Assembly: GCA_013335535.1 (NCBI GenBank)
Contig: JAAXVL010000001.1
Location: 17,764-81,763, forward strand
Source: Azonexaceae bacterium
GTDB taxonomy: Bacteria; Pseudomonadota; Gammaproteobacteria; Burkholderiales; Rhodocyclaceae
DNA length: 64,000 nucleotides
Reading direction: 5' to 3'
Made by a program: the position numbers and the translations under genes. Positions within the stretch are counted from its first letter, which is position 1. Every line of letters starts with the position of its first letter. Shown here piece by piece: positions 18,358 through 26,833 of this stretch. Under the pieces are notes generated by a model. That model searched no databases, had not been told where the DNA came from, and saw only the letters and a program-made list of their open reading frames with translations.

Positions 18358-19107
18358 TTAGAAAGACTTGGATACGGAGAGAACGGCAGTCGCCTTGCCA
18401 GCGTAGATCTGCTTGCCGGAGGTGGCTTTCGTCCAGGTGTAGGAATCCTTGCTGGCATCGGTATCGACATACGACAGACCAAACACGTAGCCGCCGATGT
18501 CCTTGGTCACGCCAATCTTCCAGTCAGAGTAGTCCAGCGCGTCGCTATGGCTGACGGCGGTATAACCGACGTGGCCATTGACGCCCCAGCCTTCGCCCAA
18601 GTCATAGTTGGCGGACAGATCGAAGTACTTGGTGTTCTTCGTGTTGGCGATATCAAAGTAGTTCGTGAGAGCCTGCGAGTACTTGAAAGTAACGAATTTC
18701 CAGCTGGCGCCAAGATAGACTTCAAAGTTGTCGACCGAGCGGCCAAAACCGTTGGTCGAACCCGGGTAGTAGTAATACAGGGCACCGACATCAACGCCGA
18801 AATCACCAAACGCAGCCTTGTAGCCACCGTAGAAGTCCATTTCGAGGTTGCCATCAGGGAAACCAGCGTATTCGCTGACGTTGGAGTTCCAGTTGCCGAG
18901 GTAAACACCGCTCGAATGCGAGTAGTCGAAACCGCCTTGCAGGGCCGGCTTGCCAAAAGTCTGGTCTATACCGCGGAAACGGTAGCTGGAGAACAGGCCG
19001 ACGTTGCCGGTCAGGGTGTGGTCGCTGACCGGAGCCGCAGCTTCTTCAGCAAAAACCGGGGCGGCAAAGGCGCTAACGAGAGCCAGGGCGACGAGTGACT
19101 TCTTCAT
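18358..19107 (-). CDS. TorF family putative porin
   Basis: A protein of 249 residues with a signal peptide (MKKSLVALALVSAFAAPVFA) and alternating beta-strand sequence rich in Tyr, Gly and Asn (LTGNVGLFSSYRFRGIDQT, FDYSHSSGVYLGNWNSN), ending with Phe as outer-membrane proteins do. The pattern matches the TorF/Gcw_chp family often found upstream of glnK-amt. It is the first gene after a sigma-54 promoter and probably opens the outer membrane to small nitrogen compounds under nitrogen limitation; the substrate is inferred only. Confidence 0.9.
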   Translation of the reverse strand: MKKSLVALALVSAFAAPVFAEEAAAPVSDHTLTGNVGLFSSYRFRGIDQTFGKPALQGGFDYSHSSGVYLGNWNSNVSEYAGFPDGNLEMDFYGGYKAAFGDFGVDVGALYYYYPGSTNGFGRSVDNFEVYLGASWKFVTFKYSQALTNYFDIANTKNTKYFDLSANYDLGEGWGVNGHVGYTAVSHSDALDYSDWKIGVTKDIGGYVFGLSYVDTDASKDSYTWTKATSGKQIYAGKATAVLSVSKSF

Positions 19108-19164
19108 GTTTTCTCTCCTGCAGAATGATTAAAGTGAAAAAAGATATTTGTGCAGTACAGCAAT

Positions 19165-19181
19165 AGCAGAAGGCGTGCCAG
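19165..19181 (-). promoter_or_regulatory. Sigma-54 promoter of porin-glnK-amt
   Basis: On the minus strand TGGCACGCCTTCTGCT, with the invariant GG and GC exactly ten bases apart. It lies about 60 bases upstream of the porin ATG. Confidence 0.8.
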
Positions 19182-19230
19182 GGCATTTTTTTGATCAGAA
19201 TCAAAGGATTGGGGCATTCACCTGTTGTCA

Positions 19231-19291
19231 TGCACCAATTTGTCGCACCAAAATCGTGCGGTTACAGATCGTCACGCACCACAGGCGAGCG
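19231..19291. promoter_or_regulatory. NtrC-like enhancer sites
   Basis: CGCACCAAAATCGTGCG at 19244-19260 fits the NtrC pattern GCAC-N7-GTGC. Weaker related half-palindromes starting TGCACCA (19231) and CGCACCA (19275) flank it. They lie about 75-125 bases upstream of the sigma-54 promoter, the normal enhancer distance. Confidence 0.6.
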
Positions 19292-19349
19292 GCCGTCGAA
19301 AAGCGGAATAATTCCCCTGTGTTAAACTCAAAACCCCACGGAGGACACT

Positions 19350-19592
19350 ATGCTCGACCCCAAGACACTCGAAGAATTCGGCGCCAAGATCAGCGCCCTA
19401 CTGGCCAATTCCCCGGCCAAGGACATCGAAAAGAACGCCAAGATGGTGATGAGCGGGTTTTTCTCGAAGCTGGATCTGGTAACGCGCGAAGAGTTCGACG
19501 TTCAGGCGCAAGTACTGGCCCGCACCCGCGAAAAGCTCCAGGCTCTCGAAGCCCGCGTCGACGCGCTGGAAAAATCCCGCTCGGGCCAATAA
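19350..19592 (+). CDS. ubiK: Ubiquinone biosynthesis accessory factor UbiK
   Basis: A protein of 80 residues matching the UbiK/YqiC family: an N-terminal amphipathic helix (MLDPKTLEEFGAKISALL), an EKNAKMVMSGFFSKLDLVTREEFDVQ core, and a C-terminal coiled coil (LQALEARVDALEKS). It assists aerobic ubiquinone synthesis in the Ubi complex. GGAGG lies just upstream of the ATG. It precedes yifB by 4 bases. Confidence 0.92.
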   Translation: MLDPKTLEEFGAKISALLANSPAKDIEKNAKMVMSGFFSKLDLVTREEFDVQAQVLARTREKLQALEARVDALEKSRSGQ

Positions 19593-19596
19593 CTCA

Positions 19597-21093
19597 GTGG
19601 CACTGGCCATCGCGCACAGTCGAGGACTGGATGGCCTGAATGCGCCGCCGGTAATCGTTGAAGCTCACCTGGCCAGTGGATTGCCCAGTTTTACGCTGGT
19701 CGGGCTCCCCGATACCGAAGTCAAGGAAGCGCGCGACCGCGTACGCGCCGCTATCATCAATTCCGGGTTCGAGTTTCCATCGAAACGTATCACCGTAAAC
19801 TTGGCGCCGGCCGACCTGCCCAAGGAATCAGGCCGTTTCGACTTACCCATCGCCCTCGGCATCCTGGCCGCCAGCGATCAGATTCCCGCCAAGCACCTGG
19901 CCGACTATGAATTCGCCGGCGAATTGTCGCTATCCGGTGAACTGCGCCCGATCCGCGGCGCGCTGGCCATGGCACTCCAGACGGCCGGCCACGGCAAGCA
20001 TTTCATCCTGCCCGAAGTCAGCGCGCGCGAAGCTGCGCTGATCGGCAGCAACGAAATACTGGCCGCCCGCTCGCTGCTCGAGGTCTGCGCCCACCTTGCC
20101 GAGCGCGAGACGCTGCCGCAGGCGATTGCCACGGTCACCCCGGAAAATCAGCCAATTTTCGCCGACCTTGCCGAGGTTCGCGGCCAGTCGCAAGCCAAGC
20201 GGGCGCTCGAAATCGCCGCAGCCGGATCGCACAGTCTGCTCATGGTCGGCCCACCCGGTTCCGGCAAATCCATGCTGGCCGCCCGCCTGCCCGGTCTCAT
20301 GCCGGCGTTGCAGGGCGACGCCGCCAAGGCCTCTGCCGCAGTGCTATCGCTGGTCGGCCAGTTTCGGCCGGAAGCCTTCGGCGTTCGCCCTTACCGCCAG
20401 CCGCACCACACCGCCTCGGCCGTGGCGCTGGTCGGCGGTGGCAATCCGCCGCGGCCCGGCGAAATCAGCCTGGCCCATCAGGGAATCCTGTTTCTGGATG
20501 AGCTCCCGGAGTTCGACCGCAAGGTGCTGGAAACCCTGCGCGAGCCGCTTGAATCCGGGCGCGTCCATATCGCCCGCGCTGCCCGGCAGGCCGAGTTTCC
20601 GGCCGAGTTCCAGCTCATTGCGGCCATGAATCCGTGTCCGTGTGGGCACCATGGATCGAGTGGCGGCAAATGCCGGTGCACACCGGACCAGATCGCGCGT
20701 TACCGCGGCAAGCTCTCGGGCCCCTTCCTCGACCGCATCGACCTGATAATCGAAGTCCCCGCCTTGCTCGCCGAGAGTCTGGCCGGCAAGGCCGATGGCG
20801 AATCGTCGGCAACCGTTCGTGCCCGCGTCGAGCAGGCGCAAAACCGGCAGCATGCCCGGCAACAGAAACCGAACGCCCGTCTGAGCACCAAGGAAGTCGA
20901 TGCCGACTGCCAGCCTGACGCCACAGGCAACAAGCTGCTGCAACAGGCGACGGCCCAGCTCGACCTCTCGGCCCGCGCCTGGCACCGCATCCTGAAAGTC
21001 GCCCGCACCATCGCCGATCTGGCCGACTCGGACGACATCCGCGCCGCCCACGTCGCCGAAGCCATCCAGTATCGACGCTTCGCCCGTGGGTGA
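19597..21093 (+). CDS. yifB: YifB family Mg-chelatase-like AAA ATPase
   Basis: A protein of 498 residues from a GTG start. The N-terminal ChlI-like domain reads ALAIAHSRGLDGL...VEAHLASGLPSFTLVGLPD. The AAA core has Walker A MVGPPGSGKSMLAARLPG near residue 213 and Walker B GILFLDELPEF near residue 297, then a Cys segment NPCPCGHHGSSGGKCRC. Members (YifB/ComM) include a branch-migration helicase that helps natural transformation, which matters given the uptake-like repeats in this window. It starts 4 bases after ubiK and overlaps the next gene by 8 bases. Confidence 0.94.
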   Translation: MALAIAHSRGLDGLNAPPVIVEAHLASGLPSFTLVGLPDTEVKEARDRVRAAIINSGFEFPSKRITVNLAPADLPKESGRFDLPIALGILAASDQIPAKHLADYEFAGELSLSGELRPIRGALAMALQTAGHGKHFILPEVSAREAALIGSNEILAARSLLEVCAHLAERETLPQAIATVTPENQPIFADLAEVRGQSQAKRALEIAAAGSHSLLMVGPPGSGKSMLAARLPGLMPALQGDAAKASAAVLSLVGQFRPEAFGVRPYRQPHHTASAVALVGGGNPPRPGEISLAHQGILFLDELPEFDRKVLETLREPLESGRVHIARAARQAEFPAEFQLIAAMNPCPCGHHGSSGGKCRCTPDQIARYRGKLSGPFLDRIDLIIEVPALLAESLAGKADGESSATVRARVEQAQNRQHARQQKPNARLSTKEVDADCQPDATGNKLLQQATAQLDLSARAWHRILKVARTIADLADSDDIRAAHVAEAIQYRRFARG

Positions 21094-22291
21094 GCACCAG
21101 ACCCGGCGGGAAACGCGCGGCATCGCCATTTTGCTGGCGTCGCTGTCGGCACTCGGGCCGTTCTCGATCGATACCTACCTGCCGTCCTTCCACGAAATCG
21201 CTGAAAGACTCAATGCGACTCAACTGGAAGTTCAGCAGACGCTATCGATTTACCTGATCTCCTTCGCCGTGATGACCTTGTGGCATGGCGCCATTGCTGA
21301 CCGTTTCGGCCGGCGCAAGGTCATTCTCGTCGCCGTCGGCCTGTTCGCCGTCGCCTCAGCAGGTTGCATGTTCGCCACGCGCATCGAACACCTGTGGTTC
21401 TGGCGCGCCATGCAGGGCATCACGGCCGGCGCCGGCATCGTCATCAGCCGCGCCATTGTCCGTGACCTGTTCGACGGCCCACCGGCCCAGCGCCTGATGT
21501 CGCAGATCACCATGATGTTCGCGCTGGCTCCGGCCATCGCCCCGGTCATCGGCGGCTGGCTGCAGACTTTCTTCGGCTGGCGCTCGGTCTTCGCCTTCCT
21601 CGTCGTGTCGACCGCCGCCCTGTGGCTGGCCTGCTGGAAACTGCTGCCGGAAACCCTGCCCCCGGAAAAACGCCAGTCGCTGCGCCCGGCCTACCTCGGC
21701 GCCACCTACTGGAAGGTCATGACCTCGCCGCCCTTCCTGCTCGCCTGCGCCGCGGTATCGCTCAACTTCGCCGGCTTCTTCATCTACGTGCTGTCGGCAC
21801 CGGTCTTCTTGATGACCCACCTCGGCGTCCCGGAAACCGGCTTTCTCTGGCTGTTCGGCCCGGCCATGGGCGGCCTGATGTTCGGCTCGTGGCTTTCCGG
21901 ACGACTGGCCGGCAAGCGCTCACCGAGCCGGACCATTCTGCTCGGCTACATCATCATGGGCAGTGCCGCCGCCTTCAACCTGACGCTAAATCTGACGCTA
22001 CCAGCGGGACTGCCGTGGAGCGTCATGCCGCTCTTCATCTATACGACGGGCATGTCGCTGGCCATGCCCAGCCTGACCCTGTTCGCCCTCGACCCGTTTC
22101 CCGCCCAGCGCGGCCTCGCCGCCTCCTGTCAGACCTTCTTTCAGTCCGGCTTCAACAGCCTGTCCGCGGCGCTGATTGCGCCTGCCTTGTGGAGTTCGAC
22201 CTTGTCGATGGCGCTCGGCATGAGCGGCCTGTTGGTGACCGGCGGCATCGCCGCCCTGCTCCACCAGCGCCTACGTCTGAAACCACGGTAG
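21086..22291 (+). CDS. Bcr/CflA family multidrug efflux MFS transporter
   Basis: A protein of 401 residues with about 12 hydrophobic segments. Family signatures are visible: LSALGPFSIDTYLPSFHEIA at the N-terminus, GAIADRFGRRKVIL between helices 2 and 3, and AMQGITAGAGIVISRAIVRDLF. It predicts a proton-driven drug exporter. The GTG start overlaps the end of yifB by 8 bases, and the 3' end overlaps the converging rhodanese gene by 21 bases. Confidence 0.93.
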   Translation: MGEHQTRRETRGIAILLASLSALGPFSIDTYLPSFHEIAERLNATQLEVQQTLSIYLISFAVMTLWHGAIADRFGRRKVILVAVGLFAVASAGCMFATRIEHLWFWRAMQGITAGAGIVISRAIVRDLFDGPPAQRLMSQITMMFALAPAIAPVIGGWLQTFFGWRSVFAFLVVSTAALWLACWKLLPETLPPEKRQSLRPAYLGATYWKVMTSPPFLLACAAVSLNFAGFFIYVLSAPVFLMTHLGVPETGFLWLFGPAMGGLMFGSWLSGRLAGKRSPSRTILLGYIIMGSAAAFNLTLNLTLPAGLPWSVMPLFIYTTGMSLAMPSLTLFALDPFPAQRGLAASCQTFFQSGFNSLSAALIAPALWSSTLSMALGMSGLLVTGGIAALLHQRLRLKPR

Positions 22292-22669
22292 GCCGCGAAA
22301 GCGCCAGCCACCCAAAGTGCCGCGATGATAGTTTTCGTCGAGCGGCCCTTCGAAACCTTCAAGGACGTTGATGACATGGGCAAAACCGGCCGTTTCAAGC
22401 GCGTCCCCGGCACGAACCGAACGCTGCCCGCTCCGGCAGATGATCAGTACCGGCCGGTCCAGGTTGTTGCGCACGAGACGTTTCACCTTGTCGGTGAACT
22501 CCGGGTCGATCTCCCAATCAGGCCCTTCCTGCCAGGCGACATGCTCGGCGCCGGCCGGATGGCCGACGTACATGTGCTCGATCTCCGTCCGGCAATCGAC
22601 AAGCACGGCTTCCGGATTTTCCAGAAGCAGTGCGTGGGCAGCGAGAGGATCGAGATGCAGCATCGGCAT
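22271..22669 (-). CDS. Rhodanese-like sulfurtransferase
   Basis: A protein of 132 residues, a single rhodanese domain. VLVDCRTEIEHMYVGHPAGAEHV lies near the N-terminus, and the active-site loop LIICRSGQRSVRAG carries the catalytic Cys near residue 77, with a C-terminal LEGFEGPLDENYHRGTLGGWRFRGLPW. A second in-frame Met (residue 3) is an equally possible start. It is monocistronic and diverges from the BamE-like gene. Confidence 0.9.
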   Translation of the reverse strand: MPMLHLDPLAAHALLLENPEAVLVDCRTEIEHMYVGHPAGAEHVAWQEGPDWEIDPEFTDKVKRLVRNNLDRPVLIICRSGQRSVRAGDALETAGFAHVINVLEGFEGPLDENYHRGTLGGWRFRGLPWFQT

Positions 22670-22752
22670 ATCCGAAAATTAGCGTAGTCCGATATTATGA
22701 AAGCAAGCAGCGCAAAGCGTAAACTTGCCTGATTCGCCAAGAAGGAGCCCGC

Positions 22753-23244
22753 ATGAAACTTCCCGCCTGGATCACTACTGCCGCGACGGCGCTTGTCGCC
22801 GTCCTGCCCGGCTGCGACTACGTGAACATGCAGGAAATGAAACCAGGCATCACGACGCAGGCCGAGGTTCGCGCCCGCATGGGCGAGCCGGGATTCGTGC
22901 ACCACAATGACGATGGCACGGCAACCTGGGAATACGCCCGGCAACCGAATGGCATCCACTGCTACATGATCACCTTCGGCACCAACCAGGTGGTCAGCAA
23001 GATCGAACAGGTGCTCAACGATGCCAACTACGGCAAGGTGCGCGTCGGCATGAGCAAGGACGACATCCGCCGCCTGTTTGGCGCCCCGGCCACCAGGCAA
23101 CTCTTCGCCAACCTCGGCGAGGAAATCTGGGAATGGCGCATCGAGGGCATGCCGCCGATGGAAGAAACCTATTTCATGGTGCATTTCGACACCGCCAACG
23201 GCGGCGTCAAGAAAACCTCGAAGCGGGTTCAGCCCAAGGGCTGA
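22753..23244 (+). CDS. BamE/SmpA-like lipoprotein with two repeats
   Basis: A protein of 163 residues. The lipobox is LPGC, so Cys near residue 22 would be the lipidated N-terminus. Two similar SmpA/OmlA-type units follow: MKPGITTQAEVRARMGEPG and VRVGMSKDDIRRLFGAP, each followed by a Trp-Glu-Trp/Tyr strand (ATWEYARQP, EIWEWRIEG). A role at the outer membrane is likely, but the double unit differs from BamE itself, so it is probably a paralogue. The 3' end overlaps mobA by 16 bases. Confidence 0.82.
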   Translation: MKLPAWITTAATALVAVLPGCDYVNMQEMKPGITTQAEVRARMGEPGFVHHNDDGTATWEYARQPNGIHCYMITFGTNQVVSKIEQVLNDANYGKVRVGMSKDDIRRLFGAPATRQLFANLGEEIWEWRIEGMPPMEETYFMVHFDTANGGVKKTSKRVQPKG

Positions 23245-23825
23245 GGGGCCGACTTGGCGGCCAGATCGTCGAGCGTATTGAAATTACTGAAGGCAGCCGG
23301 CTGATCGTCGAAATCGACTTCGACACAACCGGCTTCGGCGCACCAGTCCATGACCTTGCGGCCACCGTTGCGTAGGAAAGCTTCGAGCTCCGGCGCCAGC
23401 GCAGCCCGGCACAGGCAGAATACCGGATGGACCCGGCCGGCCGCCCGGGCGATGGCCAGATTGGCGCCCTCGCCGAGCAATGCAGCGTGCAGGCGACTGG
23501 CCAGATCGAGCGGCAGGTAGGGCGAATCGCAGGGCACGGTCAGCACGAGCGACGTCGCGCTCGCTGCCAGCGCCGCATGCAGACCGGCCAGCGGCCCGGC
23601 GAAATCGGGAATTTCGTCGGCCAGCAGCGGGTAACCGAGCACGCCGTATTCGGCCTGGCTACGATTGGCGTTGATGACCAGGGCACCGACCTGCGGCGCC
23701 AGACGTTCGGCCACGTGGCGCACCAGCGCCTTGCCAGCCAGCAGTTGCAGGCCCTTGTCGACACCACCCATGCGCCGGCCGAGGCCGCCAGCCAGGATGA
23801 CGCCGGTGATCGCCGCCTTGTCCAT
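23229..23825 (-). CDS. mobA: Molybdenum cofactor guanylyltransferase MobA
   Basis: A protein of 198 residues. The nucleotidyltransferase signature ITGVILAGGLGRRMGGVDKGLQLLAGK is at the N-terminus, followed by FAGPLAGLHAAL and VPCDSPYLPLDLASRL with the metal-binding Asp. It attaches GMP to molybdopterin to make the bis-MGD cofactor used by the formate dehydrogenase encoded 10 kb away. Its ATG overlaps the stop of the upstream DsrE gene (ATGA), so the two are translationally coupled. Confidence 0.95.
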   Translation of the reverse strand: MDKAAITGVILAGGLGRRMGGVDKGLQLLAGKALVRHVAERLAPQVGALVINANRSQAEYGVLGYPLLADEIPDFAGPLAGLHAALAASATSLVLTVPCDSPYLPLDLASRLHAALLGEGANLAIARAAGRVHPVFCLCRAALAPELEAFLRNGGRKVMDWCAEAGCVEVDFDDQPAAFSNFNTLDDLAAKSAPQPLG

Positions 23826-24199
23826 CAGAAAACCAGCGTCCGCCAGGCCGGGTCGAGCGTGCGCGCGACGAAGGCAGTGGCGCCGGCATGTCCGGCTTCC
23901 GGCAGCAAGACGTCGTGTTCGCCGACCCAGGCCGCGCGGGCCATGCCGCAGGCCAGCAGGTGGACTTCGGCGGCGACGACTTCGCGCAGGAAATCACCGA
24001 CCGATTTTTCCCTTTCCGTCGTAGCGAATGCCGCATCGGCAACACCCGCAACCAGCCAGCGCACGGCGGGGCCGGCAAAATGAATTTCGACCTCGGCGTC
24101 GAGCGCCCGCGCGGCCAGCGCGTGAATGAGCGGCGTGACAACCAGTTCGGGACGATCGGGCGTCGCCGACCAGATCAGCAGGGCGAGCCGGTCAGACAA
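23825..24199 (-). CDS. DsrE-like protein (TTG start)
   Basis: A protein of 124 residues. I start it at the TTG at 24199, because GGAGG lies six bases upstream and the text then reads (M)SDRLALLIWSATPDRPELVVTPLIHAL, a DsrE/F fold start. A conserved-type segment AAEVHLLACGMARAAW with one Cys lies near residue 84. The start codon overlaps the stop of the GcvH-like gene and the stop overlaps mobA, making a tightly coupled trio. DsrE-family proteins handle persulfide sulfur; the partner here is unknown. Confidence 0.78.
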   Translation of the reverse strand: MSDRLALLIWSATPDRPELVVTPLIHALAARALDAEVEIHFAGPAVRWLVAGVADAAFATTEREKSVGDFLREVVAAEVHLLACGMARAAWVGEHDVLLPEAGHAGATAFVARTLDPAWRTLVF

Positions 24200-24626
24200 A
24201 ACTGGCCTCCGGTTCGATCCTGAGAATGTGCTGGCGATAGGCGGCGGCACTGACGAGCGTCGCCTTGTCCACCACCCAGTTGCTCGGCCGCGCCCGCGCC
24301 ATCCAGCCGGCGCCGTAGGGATCGACATTGACCAGTTTCGGTCGCTCCTCGGCCGCGTCGTTGCCTTCGAGCAGCACAAACGAAATCGGTGCGTGCACGG
24401 CAAGCACGGTCTTCCGGCACTCCACCGTGCCCATCCCTCGGCCCAGCTCAACCGCGGCGCCTTTCGGCTTGCTCGTGAAAGCGATGATCTCGCCGGCCAG
24501 AAAGATGCCGAAACTCGTCGCCCCGATCAGCACCTCGTCCTCACCGATTTCCCGCACCCACATGTCGTGCGCCGGGTAATAGAGAACATCGTCGGGGATG
24601 GTGCCAGAGAAGGGGGTGTGGGCCAT
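24192..24626 (-). CDS. GcvH-like lipoyl-domain protein
   Basis: A protein of 144 residues, started at 24626, where the alignable text begins (MAHTPFSGTIPDDVLYYPAHDMWV). The glycine-cleavage H-protein fold is shown by VLIGATSFGIFLAGEIIAF, the lipoyl-type turn GTVECRKTVLAVHAP with a candidate lipoyl Lys72, and KLVNVDPYGAGWM. No other gcv gene is nearby. Instead it is coupled to a DsrE-like protein and mobA. A role as lipoyl-based sulfur carrier, as for the LbpA proteins of sulfur oxidisers, is only a hypothesis. Confidence 0.82.
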   Translation of the reverse strand: MAHTPFSGTIPDDVLYYPAHDMWVREIGEDEVLIGATSFGIFLAGEIIAFTSKPKGAAVELGRGMGTVECRKTVLAVHAPISFVLLEGNDAAEERPKLVNVDPYGAGWMARARPSNWVVDKATLVSAAAYRQHILRIEPEASFV

Positions 24627-24664
24627 GTCAATTGATCGGAGCAATTTCGTTGGGTGGATGTTCG

Positions 24665-24735
24665 TGCCGCGAAGCCGAGCCGAAGACAGTGCTTTTAGCA
24701 CGGCGAGGCGACAGCGACAAAGGCACGGGCGGGCA
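24665..24735 (-). repeat. selC-flanking repeat, copy A
   Basis: About 70 bases sharing most positions with 24876-24945, including GCGAAG, AGACAGT, a small stem GTGC-loop-GCAC, GGCGACA and CACGGGCGG. It lies between selC and the GcvH-like gene. Confidence 0.75.
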
Positions 24736-24747
24736 GGCGCCAAAATT

Positions 24748-24843
24748 TGGCGGAAGGAAGCAGGAGTCGAACCTACCCAAACCTGTTTGACAGGTCCTGA
24801 CGGTTTTGAAGACCGTCCGTCCCACCGGGGAACGATTCCTTCC
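24748..24843 (-). tRNA. selC: tRNA-Sec (anticodon TCA)
   Basis: A 96-base tRNA with encoded CCA. The 8-bp acceptor stem (GGAAGGAA / TTCCTTCC), the TCA anticodon in CTTCAAA, the long variable arm (GGACCTG / CAGG) and G73 are all typical of bacterial selenocysteine tRNA. It lies just downstream of selB's reading direction limit and between two copies of a 70-base repeat. Confidence 0.97.
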
Positions 24844-24875
24844 GTTGTTCATTTCAATTTCATGCCCATGCCGCC

Positions 24876-24945
24876 TGTGACGCGAAGACGGGCCGCAGAC
24901 AGTACGAATAGTACGGCAAGGCGACGTCGACAAGATCACGGGCGG
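24876..24945 (-). repeat. selC-flanking repeat, copy B
   Basis: Counterpart of 24665-24735. Its small stem is GTAC-loop-GTAC, where copy A has GTGC-loop-GCAC, so both arms changed together. It lies between selB and selC. Confidence 0.75.
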
Positions 24946-24958
24946 CATGGACATAAAA

Positions 24959-26833
24959 TTAGCCGAATTGCTCCGGATATCCGCGCAGAACGTGGGTATC
25001 GCGCACGCGGCGAGTGTAGCCGATGCGGTCGAAGAATTCGAGGATGTGGATGGCGACCTTGCGGCCGCCGCCGATCTCGTCGCGTAGCGGCGCGGCACGG
25101 GCGCAACCGTCGCGTTCGTTGAGCGTCGCGACCTTGCGGGCCAGGTCGGCGACGGCTTCGGCAGTAAAGAAATGGTCGTGCGCTACCGGCCAGGCGTCGC
25201 CGTGGCGGGCGATGCGTTTGAACAGGGCGCGTACAGTGTCTTCGCCGATGCCGGTGGCCTTGGCGACGTCGCGCACGCGCGGCGGGGCGTAGGGGTCGGC
25301 GGCGAGCAGCGGCTTGAGCGTCTGCCACAGCTCGCGGTCGGTTGCAGCGAGCTGGACGCGGTGTTCGGGCAGGTGCAGCCAGGCGTTGGTCTGGGCGATG
25401 CGGCCGTCGGCCAGCGGTGCAGCGAGCAAGGCGTCGAAGGCCGGTCGGGAGAGCGTCGGCAGGGTCAGGCGGCGCAGGCGGTCGCGCTCGACGCCGGTGA
25501 GGTCCGGGGCGCGTTCGTGTTCGGCGGCGATGGCCGCCAGCAGACGGGCCTCGAGCTCCTGCCAGCGGCTGGGGGCAAAGGCGGTTGTACCGACGACCTT
25601 GAGGCTCAACTGCCGACAAATCGCGTTCAGCGTGGCGACATCAAGATTGCGGTTGAGCCCATACGAGGCCAGGTCGACGCCGGCCGGCTGTTGCTCGGCC
25701 GCCAGTTGCAGCGCCGTGGCCGGATTGGCGTCGGCCAGCGCGGCAAGCATGGCCAGGCGTTCCGGGCTGCTTTTCTTGCGGCTGGGCGGGAAGATGTCGA
25801 GCACGACACCACCGCCGATGGTGTGGCGGGCCGCGGCGTCGCGCAGGATGAAGCGGTCGCCGGCCAGCGCGCCGATTTCACGGTCAACGGCAATTTGGGC
25901 CCAATTTTCAAATCCCGGCGCGATCTCGTCGGCACCGAGCAAGCCGATGCGCGCCGGAACGTCTTCGGCGCCGAGGTGGAGGTGAACCTGCGTCCAGTGC
26001 TTGAGCGCCGGCTGACCGGAGAGGACGCGGATCTTCGCGTCGAAGCGGCGGACCGGGGCGTGCAGGCCGGGCGCGACGATCCATTGACCGCGTTCGACTT
26101 CGGCCTTCTCGACGCCACTCAAGGCCAGCGCGATACGTTGCCCGGCGTGGCCCGATTCAGCCGGGGCGTCCTGCACACGCAGGCTGCGCACGCGGACGGG
26201 TTTGTTGGGCGGAGTGAGCAGCAACTGATCACCGACTTTGACCGAACCGGCGAAGGCCGTGCCGGTGACAACGGTACCGGCGCCAGAGAGCGTGAAGCAG
26301 CGGTCGATGGCCAGCCGAAAGCCGCCGGCGCTCTGGCGCTCGCCCTGCGCCGCCGCGGCGGCTTCGAGATGGGCGCGCAACTCGGCGATACCTTCGCCGC
26401 TGACGGCGGCGACCGGGAAAATGGGTGCGTCAGCCAGCGCGGTGCCGGCGAGCAGTTCGGCAATTTCCGTTTTTGCCTCATTTTTCCGGTTGACCGTGGC
26501 AACGTCGATTTTGGTCAGGGCCACGGCGCCGCGCTTGATGCCGAGCAGTTCGATGATTTCAAGATGCTCGCGGGTCTGCGGCATGGGGCCGTCGTCGGCG
26601 GCGATGACGAGCAGGGCGAAATCGATGCCGGTGGCGCCGGCCAGCATGTTGTGGATGAGCTTTTCGTGGCCCGGCACGTCGATGAAACCGAGCTTGTCGG
26701 TGTAGGCGTAGCCGAGATCGACGGTAATGCCACGCGCCTTCTCTTCCTTCAGACGGTCGCAATCGACGCCGGTCAGGGCTTTGACCAGCGTGGTCTTGCC
26801 GTGGTCGATGTGGCCGGCGGTGCCGATGATCAT
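24959..26833 (-). CDS. selB: Selenocysteine-specific elongation factor SelB
   Basis: A protein of 624 residues from the ATG at 26833 ([20 protein letters not shown], with the P-loop). The G domain continues with [26 protein letters not shown] and ALTKID. Beta-barrel domains follow, then C-terminal winged-helix repeats that bind the SECIS element. It delivers Sec-tRNA to the UGA codon of the formate dehydrogenase encoded in this cluster. The start overlaps the MOSC gene stop by 4 bases. Two stretches match the dispersed motif, one in frame as [10 protein letters not shown] near residue 113. Confidence 0.96.
   Translation of the reverse strand: MIIGTAGHIDHGKTTLVKALTGVDCDRLKEEKARGITVDLGYAYTDKLGFIDVPGHEKLIHNMLAGATGIDFALLVIAADDGPMPQTREHLEIIELLGIKRGAVALTKIDVATVNRKNEAKTEIAELLAGTALADAPIFPVAAVSGEGIAELRAHLEAAAAAQGERQSAGGFRLAIDRCFTLSGAGTVVTGTAFAGSVKVGDQLLLTPPNKPVRVRSLRVQDAPAESGHAGQRIALALSGVEKAEVERGQWIVAPGLHAPVRRFDAKIRVLSGQPALKHWTQVHLHLGAEDVPARIGLLGADEIAPGFENWAQIAVDREIGALAGDRFILRDAAARHTIGGGVVLDIFPPSRKKSSPERLAMLAALADANPATALQLAAEQQPAGVDLASYGLNRNLDVATLNAICRQLSLKVVGTTAFAPSRWQELEARLLAAIAAEHERAPDLTGVERDRLRRLTLPTLSRPAFDALLAAPLADGRIAQTNAWLHLPEHRVQLAATDRELWQTLKPLLAADPYAPPRVRDVAKATGIGEDTVRALFKRIARHGDAWPVAHDHFFTAEAVADLARKVATLNERDGCARAAPLRDEIGGGRKVAIHILEFFDRIGYTRRVRDTHVLRGYPEQFG
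25877..25915 (+). repeat. Dispersed motif, copy 9 (degenerate, in selB)
   Basis: TTCACGGTCAACGGCAATTT, then GGGCCCAATTTTCAAAT. The core is damaged after GTCAAC but the A/T tail is recognisable. The gene reads it as [10 protein letters not shown]. Confidence 0.5.
26463..26501 (-). repeat. Dispersed motif, copy 10 (in selB)
   Basis: On the minus strand GCCACGGTCAACCGGAAAAA, then TGAGGCAAAAACGGAAA. This is an exact core read in frame as [12 protein letters not shown]. Confidence 0.9.

Noticed and set aside
20126..20160. CCACGGTCACCCCGGAAAATC in yifB, as a motif copy
   Set aside because: Similar but with two or more core changes and a weak tail; kept out of the count as uncertain.
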